Of a DNA stretch of 45,015 nucleotides, positions 1 to 8,287 are shown in pieces (positions within the stretch are counted from its first letter, which is position 1; each line of letters begins with the position of its first letter). The position numbers and the translations under genes were made by a program. Source of the stretch: Deferrisomatales bacterium (GTDB lineage: Bacteria > Desulfobacterota > Deferrisomatia > Deferrisomatales > Deferrisomataceae); NCBI GenBank assembly GCA_024277875.1, contig JAJRUI010000056.1:1-45015 (forward strand), given 5' to 3'. The notes beneath the pieces were generated by a model. That model saw only the letters and a list, made by a program, of their open reading frames with translations, made no database searches and was not told where the DNA came from.

Positions 1-1074
1 GAAGTTGGTGGCCGAGGTGTCCTCGTCCAGCAGCAGCACCCGGGCGCCCGCCTCCAGGGCCTCCAGGATGTTGGACGCCTGGGAGGTGGACCCGGACGCG
101 TCCCGGGTGGAGAACGCCCGGGTGCCGGCGCCGCCGGGCAGATCGCTGATGAACGGGTGGATGTCCACCCCGGCCACGGCCCGGCCGTCCTCGGCCCGGA
201 TCTTGACCGCGGTCGGGTCGGTGACGACCCGCTCGCGGCCGTCGCCGGGACAGTGGTTGTACACCCCCAGCTCCAGCGCCCGCAGCAGGGTGGTCTTGCC
301 GTGGAACCCCCCGCCCACGATCAGCGTGATCCCCCGGGGGATCCCCATGCCGGTCACCCGGCCGGCGTTGGGCAGATCCACCGCCACCCGCAGGCGGTCC
401 GGGCTTTCGAACGGCACGGCGCCCCGGTCCATCGGGCGGGGGTCCACCCCGGACCGCCGGGGCAGCACCGAGCCGTCCGCCACGAACGCCACGAGACCGA
501 GCCCTTCGAGTTGGCTGCGAAGGACCTGGGCGTCCTCGTTGACCTCGGCCGCCCGGCGTACTTCGTCCGGGTCGAGGCGGGCGTACACCAGGCTGCGCGC
601 CACCACGGCCGGCACGGCGTCGCACAGCAGCTCGGCGGCGACCTGGCCCAGGATCCGCCGGCCCCGGGCGGGCAGGCCCACGGTGAACCGGGCCTCCAGG
701 AACCTGTCGGCCACCAGCACGGCCGTGGTGGGCAGCACCTCCTGGCCCGGCGCGTCGATCCCGAGCTGGCCGCTCTTTCCCGACCCCCTGTGGCTGCTGC
801 GGGCCCGGGCCTCGGCACCGAACCGCCGGGCCAGGAAGCTGCACACCCCGGTCCGGCGCGGGCCGGGGGCGAGCCGGTCCGCCGGGAACCCGGCCCGGTC
901 CAGGGGAACCCGGGCCCGGACCCGGCTCGGCGCGGCGAACGGGTCGCCCTGGACGTGGTCGATCACCAGGGTGAACCCGTCGAACGCGTACGCGCCCTTG
1001 ATGCCCTTGTAGGCCGGGTACGGCCGGTTGTCGAGGCGCTCCAGAGCGCGCCGCAGGTCGTTCCGGTCGGGCAC
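1..1074 (-). CDS. ABC-class predicted ATPase (PF09818 ABC_ATPase family), 3' end cut by window
   Basis: The leftward frame is open from a GTG at 1074 to the window edge (358 codons, no stop). The product contains a P-loop, GGGFHGKTTLL, at about residues 253-263, preceded by a domain with PYPAYKGIKGAYAF near the N-terminus. A Walker B-like stretch, ARVLLLDEDTSATNF, ends at the window boundary. This arrangement, with the P-loop in the middle and DEDTSATNF after it, is typical of the stand-alone 'predicted ATPase of the ABC class' family, which is cytoplasmic and has no membrane partner. Its cellular role is not established. The start lies ten bases after the stop of the thioredoxin reductase gene, and that stop codon is part of a purine-rich AGGGGA that can serve as ribosome binding site, so the two are probably co-transcribed. 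Confidence 0.85.
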   Translation of the reverse strand, partial: MPDRNDLRRALERLDNRPYPAYKGIKGAYAFDGFTLVIDHVQGDPFAAPSRVRARVPLDRAGFPADRLAPGPRRTGVCSFLARRFGAEARARSSHRGSGKSGQLGIDAPGQEVLPTTAVLVADRFLEARFTVGLPARGRRILGQVAAELLCDAVPAVVARSLVYARLDPDEVRRAAEVNEDAQVLRSQLEGLGLVAFVADGSVLPRRSGVDPRPMDRGAVPFESPDRLRVAVDLPNAGRVTGMGIPRGITLIVGGGFHGKTTLLRALELGVYNHCPGDGRERVVTDPTAVKIRAEDGRAVAGVDIHPFISDLPGGAGTRAFSTRDASGSTSQASNILEALEAGARVLLLDEDTSATNF

Positions 1075-1084
1075 GGCGGGTCCC

Positions 1085-2278
1085 CTACGCCCCCTGGCGG
1101 TACCTGCGGGCGAGCCACCGCTGGACCGCGAACGCGGCCACCGTGCCCTCGCCCACGGCCGCGGTGATCTGCTTGGGGCTCCCGGCCCGTACGTCCCCGG
1201 CCGCGAAGATCCCGGGCACCGAGGTCTCCAGGCCGGCGTCCCGGGTGACCACGAAACCGCTGTCGTCCAGTTCCAGCAGCCCGGACAGGAACCCCGCGTT
1301 GGGCTCCAGGCCGATGAACACGAACACCCCGTGGCACGGGACGGTGCGCGTCTCGTCCCGGGCCAGGTCCCGCACCTCCACGGCCTCCACCCCGTCCGCT
1401 CCCAGGATTCGCTCGAGCCGGTGGGACAGGAGGACCTCGACCTTGGCTATCGCCCGGACCCGGGCCTCCAGCACCCGGGACGCCGTGAGATGGTCCAGGA
1501 GCTGGACCAGGGTGATCCGGTCCGCGAACTCGGCCAGGTGCACCGTCTCCTGGAGGGCCGAGTTCCCCCCGCCCACCACCACCACGTGCTTGCCGCGGAA
1601 AAACGGAGCGTCGCACGTGGCGCAGAAGCTGACCCCCCGGCCGACCAGGGCCTCCTCGCCGGGCACTCCGGTCCGGCGGTATACCGAGCCTGTCGCCACC
1701 ACCACCGCCCGGGCCCGGTGCTCGCCCTGGCCGGTTCGCAGCCGGAACACGCCCTTGTCCGGCTCCACCGCTTCGACCCCCTCGAACGTCCGGACCTCCG
1801 CCCCGAACTTCTGGGCCTGCCGAAAGACCCGCTCCATCAGTTCGGCGCCGTTGACCGGATCGGGAAACCCGGGGTAGTTCTCGATCCGGTCGGTGATGGC
1901 CGCCTGGCCGCCCGGCAGGGCCCGGTCCAGCACCAGGGTGCGCAGCCGTTCCCGGGCCGTGTAGATCGCCGTGGTGAGGCCGGCCGGCCCGGCTCCCAGG
2001 ACCGCCACGTCGTACACGTCCAGGTCGTCGGGTATGGGGACCCCCAGGATTTCGGCCAGGGCGCGGTCGTCCGGGTCGGCCAGGAACCGGCTGCCCACCT
2101 GCACGGCGGGGACGTCCATGCCACCCCCGGTGCCGGCCTGGAGGGCCGAGGCCGCGTCCGGGTTGTCCTCGGGGCTGACCTCCCGGTAGGCCACCCCGGC
2201 GGTGTCCAGGAACCGCCGGATCCGGTGGCACCGGCTGCACCACGGCACGGCGAACAGGGTGACGGCGGGCGGGGCCAT
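1085..2278 (-). CDS. Glutaredoxin domain-thioredoxin reductase fusion (FAD/NAD(P)-dependent oxidoreductase)
   Basis: The product is 397 aa. Residues 1-80 form a glutaredoxin-like domain with redox motif C14-S-R-C17 and a cis-Pro context MDVPAVQ. From about residue 88 follows a thioredoxin-reductase flavoprotein: FAD site VLGAGPAG (93-100), redox pair C219-A-T-C222, NAD(P)-binding GGGNSA (about 236-241) and a late FAD motif, IFAAGDVRAG. A TrxR normally has about 310 aa; the extra length is the N-terminal glutaredoxin. The likely reaction is NAD(P)H-dependent reduction of the fused domain or of a thioredoxin. I chose the ATG at 2278 because AAGGAGG lies seven bases before it; the longer open frame upstream lacks such a site. 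The ABC-class ATPase gene follows after ten bases. Confidence 0.93.
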   Translation of the reverse strand: MAPPAVTLFAVPWCSRCHRIRRFLDTAGVAYREVSPEDNPDAASALQAGTGGGMDVPAVQVGSRFLADPDDRALAEILGVPIPDDLDVYDVAVLGAGPAGLTTAIYTARERLRTLVLDRALPGGQAAITDRIENYPGFPDPVNGAELMERVFRQAQKFGAEVRTFEGVEAVEPDKGVFRLRTGQGEHRARAVVVATGSVYRRTGVPGEEALVGRGVSFCATCDAPFFRGKHVVVVGGGNSALQETVHLAEFADRITLVQLLDHLTASRVLEARVRAIAKVEVLLSHRLERILGADGVEAVEVRDLARDETRTVPCHGVFVFIGLEPNAGFLSGLLELDDSGFVVTRDAGLETSVPGIFAAGDVRAGSPKQITAAVGEGTVAAFAVQRWLARRYRQGA

Positions 2279-2419
2279 GGGTGTGCCTCCTTGGGATCGG
2301 GTCCAGCCGCAGAACGTAGCAGAACCCGTCCAGTCCGGCAAAGGGGCTGTTTTGCGGGCCGCGGCCGGGGCGGGGTATGCTTCCGGCCGTCGTCCGTCCC
2401 CCTGGCCCGGGAGCCGCCC

Positions 2420-3220
2420 ATGCCCGACGTGGTGACCTCAGTTCGCAACGACCGGCTCCGCCGGGTGCGCCGGCTGGCCGAGAGCCGCAGGGCCCGGCAC
2501 GAGGCGGGGTTGTGGGTGGTGGAGGGGGTCCGCCTGGCCGAGGAGGTGCTGGCCGGGGGGCGGCCGGCCAGGCTGTGGGTGGTGGAGGCCGGGGCGGCCG
2601 GCCGGGACGAACGCCTGGCCGCGGCGGTGGACCGGCTCCAGGGCCGGGGAGACGCGGTCCTGCGGGTGAAGCGGGGGCTCCTGCGGGAGGTGGCCGACAC
2701 CCGCTCGCCCCAGGGGATTGTCGGGGTGGTGGCCGCGCCCTCGTGGGCCCTTTCGGACGTCGTCGCGGGCTCCGGGCCGGTGGTGGTCCTGGACCGGGTC
2801 CAGGACCCGGGCAACCTGGGCGCCATCGCCCGGACCGCCGAGGCGGCAGGGGCCGCCGGCCTGCTGCTCGCCCCTGGCTCGGTGGACCCGGGCAACCCCA
2901 AGGCGGTGCGCGCGTCCGCCGGGTCGTTGCTGCGGCTTCCCGCAGCGGTGTCGGACGACCCGGTGGCAGCGCTGCACCGGTCCGGGCGGACGGTGTGGGC
3001 CACGGCCGGCCGGGGCGGGACGCCGTGCTACGCCGCGGACCTGTCCGCACCGTTCGGCCTCGTCCTCGGGCAGGAGGGCCAGGGGGTGGCGCCGGGCCTG
3101 GCGGCCCGGGCCGACGGCCGGCTCACGGTGCCCATGGCCGGCCGGGTGGAGTCCCTGAACGTGGCGGCCACCGCGGCCGTGATCCTGTTCGAGGCGGCGC
3201 GCCAGCGGGCGGGGGGCTGA
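2420..3220 (+). CDS. TrmH/SpoU-family RNA 2'-O-methyltransferase
   Basis: The product is 266 aa. An N-terminal substrate-binding region (about 1-100) is followed by a SPOUT-class trefoil-knot methyltransferase domain. Family motifs visible are motif 1 LDRVQDPGNLGAIARTAEA, then NPKAVRASAGSLLRLP, motif 2 LVLGQEGQGV and motif 3 MAGRVESLNVAATAAV. These are the motifs that bind S-adenosylmethionine and carry the catalytic Arg and Asn. The target (23S rRNA or tRNA) cannot be decided from sequence alone. The gene is divergent from the thioredoxin reductase gene and ends ten bases before the convergent stress-protein gene. The start is the ATG preceding PDVVTSVRNDR; no strong Shine-Dalgarno is visible, only GGGAG a few bases upstream. 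Confidence 0.92.
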   Translation: MPDVVTSVRNDRLRRVRRLAESRRARHEAGLWVVEGVRLAEEVLAGGRPARLWVVEAGAAGRDERLAAAVDRLQGRGDAVLRVKRGLLREVADTRSPQGIVGVVAAPSWALSDVVAGSGPVVVLDRVQDPGNLGAIARTAEAAGAAGLLLAPGSVDPGNPKAVRASAGSLLRLPAAVSDDPVAALHRSGRTVWATAGRGGTPCYAADLSAPFGLVLGQEGQGVAPGLAARADGRLTVPMAGRVESLNVAATAAVILFEAARQRAGG

Positions 3221-3230
3221 CGGCCGGGGG

Positions 3231-3719
3231 CTACTCCACCAAACGCGACACGAGCACCGGCCGCCGGGACTTGCGCAGCACCCGCTCGGCCACGCTGCCC
3301 AGGAACACGTGGCGCAGGGCGCCCTGGCCGTGGCTCCCCATCACGATCAGGTCCGCGTCCAGGTCTTCTGCCAGTTCCACGATCTGGACCGCCGGGTTGC
3401 CGTGGACCACGTGGACCTCGGCAACCCGGCCCGCGTCCTCCGGGTGGTCCGCCAGTTCCTCCCGCGCGAACCGGGCGAGCCGGTCCCGGATCTTCTGGCG
3501 GATCTCGTCTCCCCGCTCCCGTTCCAGTTCGCCCAGCCGGTCCTCGCCCATCACCGTGGCCACGTAGTTCACCACGGCCGCCTCGGTGTTGGGCACCGCG
3601 TGCACGATGTGGATCCGGCTGTCGTAACGGCGGGCCAGGCTCACCGCGTGGCGGAACGCCCGGGCCGCGTTGGGGGTCAGGTCGGTGGCGTACAGGATCT
3701 TCTTGTATTCGGGGATCAT
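3231..3719 (-). CDS. Universal stress protein (UspA family)
   Basis: The product is 162 aa with the usual N-terminal YKKILYATDLT strand-loop and a C-terminal G-x2-G-x9-G-S nucleotide-binding motif, GSHGQGALRHVFLGS, followed by VAERVLRKSRRPVLVSR. This places it in the ATP-binding class of Usp proteins. Its ATG overlaps the TGA of the TRAP permease gene (ATGA), so it is translated from the same message. Usp proteins encoded with TRAP transporters (for example TeaD with TeaABC in Halomonas) are known to modulate transport; the same role is inferred here. Confidence 0.95.
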   Translation of the reverse strand: MIPEYKKILYATDLTPNAARAFRHAVSLARRYDSRIHIVHAVPNTEAAVVNYVATVMGEDRLGELERERGDEIRQKIRDRLARFAREELADHPEDAGRVAEVHVVHGNPAVQIVELAEDLDADLIVMGSHGQGALRHVFLGSVAERVLRKSRRPVLVSRLVE

Positions 3720-5794
3720 GTCGTCGCCTCCACGGCGGTGCGGCTGGCCCGGGGTTTCTGGAGCAGGTACACCACGCCGAGCACCGCGAGCCCCACGCCG
3801 TACATCCAGTAGCGCTGCTCGTGGGGCACGCCGACGACCTCGGCGGAGAAGTCCGGCCGGAGCAGGATCAGGGTCACCAGCAGGAGGATCGGCACCTCGT
3901 ACCACCGGTTCCAGGTGATCAACCACCCCTGGGTGGCGGAGGCGAACGCGAACGCGCCGATGCAGGTCATCACGAAGATCAGCCCGGCCTGGGTCCAACT
4001 GGTGATGCCCCACAGGATCAGGTCGTGGTTCAGGATGAACATGAACGGCAGGATCGCCGTGCGGATGTCGTACAGGAATCCCTGGATCCCGGTGGGGATC
4101 GGGGGGCTCTTGGCGATGGCCGCTGCCGCGTACGCGGCGAGCCCCACGGGCGGGGTGTCGTCGGCCAGGATCCCGAAGTAGAAGCAGAACAGGTGGGCCG
4201 CGATCAGGGGCACGAAGAACCCCTGCCACTCGGCGATCTGCACGATGGCCGGCGCGGTCAGGGATGCCATCACGATGTAGGTGGCCGTGGTGGGCAGGCC
4301 CATGCCGATCATCAGGCTCGCGAACGCGGTGATGCCGAGCATCAGGTAGATGTTGCCGTTGCTCAGCACGTCGATGACCTCGGTGATCAGGCCGCCGAGG
4401 CCCATGGTCACCACCCCCACGATGATCCCGGCCGCCGCCGTGGCCACGGCCACGCTCACCATGTTGCGGGCGCCGGCCACCAGGCCGTTGAGGATCTCGA
4501 GCGCGCCCTGCCGGAACCCGGGCCCCACGGGCTGGCCCCGCAGCCGGGCCCGCACCGGGTGCTGCAGGAGCATCACCACCATCAGCACCATCACCGCCCG
4601 GAACGCCGCGAGGTCCGGGGAGTGCCGGGGCACGATCAGCTCGTACAAGAGCACGATCAGGGGGATGATGTAGTGGAGCCCGTTGACGAGGGTGGAGAAG
4701 AACCGGGGCAAGTCCGCCTTGGGCAGGCCCTTGAGGCCGAGCTTGGACGCCTCGATGTGGGTCAGGTAGAACAGGGTCGCGTAGGACGCGAACGCCGGGA
4801 TCGCCGCGGCCTTGCACACCTCCAGGTACGGCACGTTCACGTACTCGGCGATGATGAACGCGGCCGCGCCCATGATCGGGGGCATGATCTGGCCGTCGGT
4901 GCTGGCGGCCACCTCGATGGCGGCCGCCTTCTTGGGCGGATAGCCCACCTTTTTCATCAGGGGGATCGTGAACGTCCCGGTGGTGACCACGTTGGCGATG
5001 CTCGAGCCCGACACCAGGCCGGTCAGGCCGCTGGACATCACGGCCGCCTTGGCCGGGCCGCCCTTGTACTGGCCGAGCAGGCTCATGGCCAGGTCGATGA
5101 AGAACTTGCCCGCCCCCGCCTTCTCAAGCATCGAGCCGAACAGCACGAACAGAAAGACGATGGTTGCCGACACGTCCAGGGGGATGCCGTAGATCCCCTC
5201 GGTGCTCATCGAGATCTGGCTCACGTACCGGGGCACGCTCACGCCCTTGAACGCGATCACGTCGGGCATGTACGGCCCGAAAAACGCGTACAGGGTGAAG
5301 AAGCCGGCGATCACCGGCAGGGCCGGCCCGATCACCCGGCGGGCCGCCTCGAGCAGGAACACCACCAGGAGCACGCCGAACACGAGGTCGGTTGCGTTGG
5401 GGATGCCGATCCGGGTCGAGATGCCCTCGTAGTCGTACGCGATGTACACGGCCGAGGCGATCGCGCCGGCTGCGAGCGCGAAATCCATGGCCGGGATCCG
5501 GTGCTTGTCGCCGAGCCACCGCAGGCCCGGGATCCGCACCGTACGCCGCAGGGTGGGGTAGGACAGGAACACGATCGAGAACGCGAACGCCAGGTGGAAC
5601 GCGCGGATGTAGGTCGAGTCCATCAGGAGCCAGCTGGCCAGGGACAGCTGGAACAGGGACCACACCAGGGCGATGGCCGGCACGACCCACCGTTGCCAGC
5701 CGCGGAGCCGGCGAAGCCCGAGTTCCTCCTCTTCTTTCATCCGCTGGGCAGCGTCCAGGCCGCCCTTTGCCACCTCTTCCGCTTTCGACGCCAT
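3716..5794 (-). CDS. TRAP transporter permease, fused small and large subunits (TAXI type, DctQM-like)
   Basis: The product is 692 aa and almost entirely hydrophobic after a charged N-terminus (KEEEELGLRRLRG). The first ~200 residues hold several membrane helices (the small-subunit equivalent); the rest is the DctM-like large subunit. Characteristic stretches are GLTGLVSGSSIANVVTTGTF, IEVAASTDGQIMPPIMGAAA and ADDTPPVGLAAYAAAAIAKS. Fused permeases of this sort pair with TAXI solute-binding proteins and import organic acids or similar anions using a sodium gradient. I chose the ATG at 5794 (MASKAEEVAKG) because GGAG lies seven bases upstream. The gene is preceded by the TAXI binding-protein gene and a strong hairpin, and overlaps the stress-protein gene by four bases. 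Confidence 0.95.
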   Translation of the reverse strand: MASKAEEVAKGGLDAAQRMKEEEELGLRRLRGWQRWVVPAIALVWSLFQLSLASWLLMDSTYIRAFHLAFAFSIVFLSYPTLRRTVRIPGLRWLGDKHRIPAMDFALAAGAIASAVYIAYDYEGISTRIGIPNATDLVFGVLLVVFLLEAARRVIGPALPVIAGFFTLYAFFGPYMPDVIAFKGVSVPRYVSQISMSTEGIYGIPLDVSATIVFLFVLFGSMLEKAGAGKFFIDLAMSLLGQYKGGPAKAAVMSSGLTGLVSGSSIANVVTTGTFTIPLMKKVGYPPKKAAAIEVAASTDGQIMPPIMGAAAFIIAEYVNVPYLEVCKAAAIPAFASYATLFYLTHIEASKLGLKGLPKADLPRFFSTLVNGLHYIIPLIVLLYELIVPRHSPDLAAFRAVMVLMVVMLLQHPVRARLRGQPVGPGFRQGALEILNGLVAGARNMVSVAVATAAAGIIVGVVTMGLGGLITEVIDVLSNGNIYLMLGITAFASLMIGMGLPTTATYIVMASLTAPAIVQIAEWQGFFVPLIAAHLFCFYFGILADDTPPVGLAAYAAAAIAKSPPIPTGIQGFLYDIRTAILPFMFILNHDLILWGITSWTQAGLIFVMTCIGAFAFASATQGWLITWNRWYEVPILLLVTLILLRPDFSAEVVGVPHEQRYWMYGVGLAVLGVVYLLQKPRASRTAVEATT

Positions 5795-5851
5795 CGGGGG
5801 ACTCCGTGTGTGGACCGGGATCGGGTTCCGGAAACCGCGCCGCAACGCAGC

Positions 5852-5880
5852 GGGGCCGGGGAGCGGTGCTCCCCGGCCCC
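5852..5880 (-). other. Intercistronic hairpin between TAXI binding-protein and permease genes
   Basis: A perfect 13-base inverted repeat (GGGGCCGGGGAGC and its complement) surrounds a 3-base loop at 5865-5867. It lies 11 bases after the stop of the binding-protein gene and about 58 bases before the permease start. There is no U-run after it, so it is more likely a message-stabilising or partially attenuating element than a full terminator. Such elements often make the binding protein more abundant than its permease. Confidence 0.75.
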
Positions 5881-5890
5881 CGGGCCGCGG

Positions 5891-6862
5891 CTACTTGATC
5901 AGGCCGACTTCCTTGAAGTACTTCTCGGCGCCCGGGTGCAGGGGCGCGGTCAGGCCCTGGAGCATGCTCTCCTTGGTGAGCACCTTGTAGGCCGGGTGAA
6001 GCTTTTTGAACGCGTCGAAGTTGTCGAACACTTCCTTGGTGACCGCGTAAACGATGTCCTCGGGCACGTCGATCGAGGTGACGAACGTGGCCTTCACGCC
6101 GAAGGTGGGCACGTCCATCTTGTCGGTGCCGCCCGGGTAGAACTCCACCGGGATCACGGCCGGGGCGTAGTAGGGGTACTTGGTGGTCAGCTTCTGGATC
6201 ACCTCGTCGGGCATCGGCACGAACCGCACCTTTCGGTTGCCGGCCGTGGCCTCCTTGATCGCGCCGCTCGGGTGGCCCACGGTGTAGAAGAACGCGTCGA
6301 TCCGGCCGTCCTGGAGCATGCCCGGGGCCTCGGCCGCCTTCAGCCCCTCGGCCTTGAGGTCCGTCTTCCAGTCGATGCCGGCCGCTTCCAGGGCGTCGAT
6401 CGAGTTGCCCCTCTGGCCAGAGCCCGGGTTGCCGATGTTCACGACCTTGCCCTTGAGGTCGTAGATCGTCTTGATCCCGCTGTCCACGGCCGCCACCAGG
6501 GTGACCGACTCGGGGTGTACCGAGAACACCGACCGCAGTTTCTTCTGGGGCTTGCCCTCCCACTCCTTCAGGCCGTTCCACGCCTGGTACTGGCGGTCGG
6601 ACTGGACCACGCCGAACTCCAGGTCGCCGGCCATGATCGCGTTCACGTTGAACACCGAGCCGCCCGTGGACTCCACGGTGACCCGCAGGTTGTACTCCTT
6701 GCGCTTCTTGTTGACCATCTTGCTGATGGCGCCGCCCGTGGGGTAGTACACGCCCGTGACGCCGCCGGTGCCGATGGTGACGTAGCGCATGCCCGCCTGG
6801 GCGTCCGCCAGGCCGAAGGCCGTGAATCCGACCGCCAGAGCCAGTGCCGCGAGTTTCTTCAT
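5891..6862 (-). CDS. TAXI-family TRAP transporter solute-binding protein
   Basis: The product is 323 aa. The first ~23 residues (MKKLAALALAVGF...ADAQA) are a signal peptide with an AQA-G cleavage site, so the protein is periplasmic. The mature sequence begins with the family signature VTIGTGGVTGVYYPTGGAIS, followed by TVESTGGSVFNVNAIMAGDL and FGVVQSDRQYQA, all typical of TRAP-associated extracytoplasmic immunogenic (TAXI) proteins. The ligand cannot be deduced; glutamate and other carboxylates are known ligands in the family. The start has GGAGG about eight bases upstream. The gene is first in an operon with the permease and stress protein. Confidence 0.95.
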   Translation of the reverse strand: MKKLAALALAVGFTAFGLADAQAGMRYVTIGTGGVTGVYYPTGGAISKMVNKKRKEYNLRVTVESTGGSVFNVNAIMAGDLEFGVVQSDRQYQAWNGLKEWEGKPQKKLRSVFSVHPESVTLVAAVDSGIKTIYDLKGKVVNIGNPGSGQRGNSIDALEAAGIDWKTDLKAEGLKAAEAPGMLQDGRIDAFFYTVGHPSGAIKEATAGNRKVRFVPMPDEVIQKLTTKYPYYAPAVIPVEFYPGGTDKMDVPTFGVKATFVTSIDVPEDIVYAVTKEVFDNFDAFKKLHPAYKVLTKESMLQGLTAPLHPGAEKYFKEVGLIK

Positions 6863-6949
6863 GGGATTTCCTCCTTCTCGGTCCGTGGGGCCAGCGCCCC
6901 GTTGCCCGCGACAGGGTCGCGGGGTTGGCGAAATCAAAAGAGGTTTGGA

Positions 6950-6978
6950 TCAATAACCGACCCGGCCGAGGCTGTCAA
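6950..6978 (-). promoter_or_regulatory. Putative sigma-70 promoter of the TRAP operon
   Basis: On the minus strand, TTGACA (6978-6973) is separated by 17 bases from TATTGA (6955-6950), in one of the few AT-rich patches of the region. Transcription would begin near 6943, giving an ~80-base leader. The -35 is perfect; the -10 is weak (3 of 6). Confidence 0.45.
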
Positions 6979-7045
6979 GATGCCCGGTTCGTCCCCGGAG
7001 CCGTGCCGGAGATTGACAGGTCGGGGAGGGTGGGGAGACCATACC

Positions 7046-7064
7046 AGCCGTCAGCCGTCAGCCG
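7046..7064. repeat. Short tandem heptamer repeat upstream of the homocysteine operon
   Basis: AGCCGTC occurs twice in tandem with a partial third copy, about 20 bases before the start of the DUF39 gene. It could be a binding site or merely a slippage product; no function can be assigned. Confidence 0.5.
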
Positions 7065-7084
7065 AACCCGCCCTGGAGCGACCC

Positions 7085-8284
7085 ATGAGCGAGCGCCCTC
7101 CCGTCCGGAAATCGATCCAGGAGATCAACGAGAAGATCCGCTCCGGCCGCGCCGTGGTGGTGACGGCCGAGGAAATGGTGGGGGTGGTGGCCGAGGAGGG
7201 ACCCCGGGCCGCGGCCCGCAAGGTGGACGTGGTCACCACGGGGACGTTCGGGGCCATGTGCTCGTCCGGCGCGTTCCTGAACTTCGGCCACGCCACCCCC
7301 AAGATCAAGGCGTCCCGGGTGCTCCTGAACCGGGTCGAGGCGTACGCGGGCATCGCGGCCGTGGACTGCTACATCGGTGCCACCCAGGTCCGGGAGGACG
7401 ACCCCCTGAACCGGGTGCACCCGGGCCGGTTCGAGTACGGCGGCGGCCACGTGATCGAGGACCTGGTGGCGGGTCGGCCGGTAAGCCTGGGGGCCACGTC
7501 CTACGGCACCGACTGCTATCCGAGCCGGGAGCACCGGGCCACGGTGCGGCTCCGGGACCTGCGGGATGCCACCCTCCTGAACCCCCGCAACGCGTACCAG
7601 AACTACAACTGCGCGGTGAACCGGTCGGACCGGACGATCTACACGTACATGGGCGTGCTGCGGCCGCGGCTGGCCAACGCCACGTTCTCGTCGGCCGGGG
7701 AGTTGAGCCCCTTGCTCAACGACCCGTACTACTGGACCCTCGGGACCGGAACCCGGATCTTCCTGGGCGGCGCCCAGGGCTACGTGGTGGGTGCCGGCAC
7801 CCAGCACGCGCCGGACACCCCACGCACCGACCGGGGCGTGCCCCGGGGTGGCGCCGGCACCCTGATGCTCACCGGCGACCTGAAGCGGATGGACGCCCGG
7901 TACCTGCGGGGCGCGAGCCTGGTGGGGTACGGCACCAGCCTGATGGTCGGGGTGGGGGTGCCGATCCCCGTGCTCAACGAGGAGTTGGCGTGGCTGACCG
8001 GGGTGTCCAACCGGGAGCTGGTGTGCCCGGTGGTGGACTACGGCGAGGACTATCCCCACGGAACCGGCGAGCCCCTGGCCGAGGTCACCTACGCGGACTG
8101 CATGGCCGGGGAGATCCGGGTGTCGGGCCGGCCTGTGTCCACCTCGCCCCTGTCCAGCCTGCCCCGGGCCCGGGAGATCGCGTCGGTCCTGGCCGGCTGG
8201 ATCCGCGACGGGCGGTTCCAGCTGGGGGAGCCCCAGGAGACCCTGCCCACCGCGCCGTGGGCTGGATCCGTGCCCGGCTCCTGA
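7085..8284 (+). CDS. L-aspartate semialdehyde sulfurtransferase, DUF39 (homocysteine biosynthesis protein)
   Basis: The product is 399 aa and matches the DUF39/COG1900 family. In methanogens (MA1821 type) and Desulfovibrio, members make homocysteine from aspartate semialdehyde and sulfide together with a NIL/ferredoxin partner. Two cysteines in characteristic contexts are present: GTFGAMC59SSGAF and TSYGTDC144YPSREH. Other family stretches are NCAVNRSDRTIYTYMG and FLGGAQGYVVGAGTQH. The family feeds methionine synthesis without O-acetyl- or O-succinyl-homoserine. The ATG at 7085 has CTGGAG upstream. It is first of a tight cluster with UPF0280 and the NIL-ferredoxin, the same three families known to act together, which strengthens the call. 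Confidence 0.93.
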   Translation: MSERPPVRKSIQEINEKIRSGRAVVVTAEEMVGVVAEEGPRAAARKVDVVTTGTFGAMCSSGAFLNFGHATPKIKASRVLLNRVEAYAGIAAVDCYIGATQVREDDPLNRVHPGRFEYGGGHVIEDLVAGRPVSLGATSYGTDCYPSREHRATVRLRDLRDATLLNPRNAYQNYNCAVNRSDRTIYTYMGVLRPRLANATFSSAGELSPLLNDPYYWTLGTGTRIFLGGAQGYVVGAGTQHAPDTPRTDRGVPRGGAGTLMLTGDLKRMDARYLRGASLVGYGTSLMVGVGVPIPVLNEELAWLTGVSNRELVCPVVDYGEDYPHGTGEPLAEVTYADCMAGEIRVSGRPVSTSPLSSLPRAREIASVLAGWIRDGRFQLGEPQETLPTAPWAGSVPGS

Positions 8285-8287
8285 GCC

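Noticed and set aside
963-3050. Minus-strand open frame spanning the thioredoxin reductase and methyltransferase genes
   Set aside because: Arg/Pro/Gly-rich shadow in another frame; real genes occupy both halves.
3821-6800. Long plus-strand open frame opposite the TRAP genes
   Set aside because: His/Gly/Asp/Arg-rich translation without domains. The minus strand encodes clear TRAP and Usp families. Only the part from 7085, the DUF39 gene, is real.
6863-7084. SAM or other methionine-pathway riboswitch before the homocysteine operon
   Set aside because: The 222-base gap lacks recognisable conserved SAM-riboswitch elements and stable multi-stem folding; it is explained by the divergent TRAP promoter plus a short repeat.
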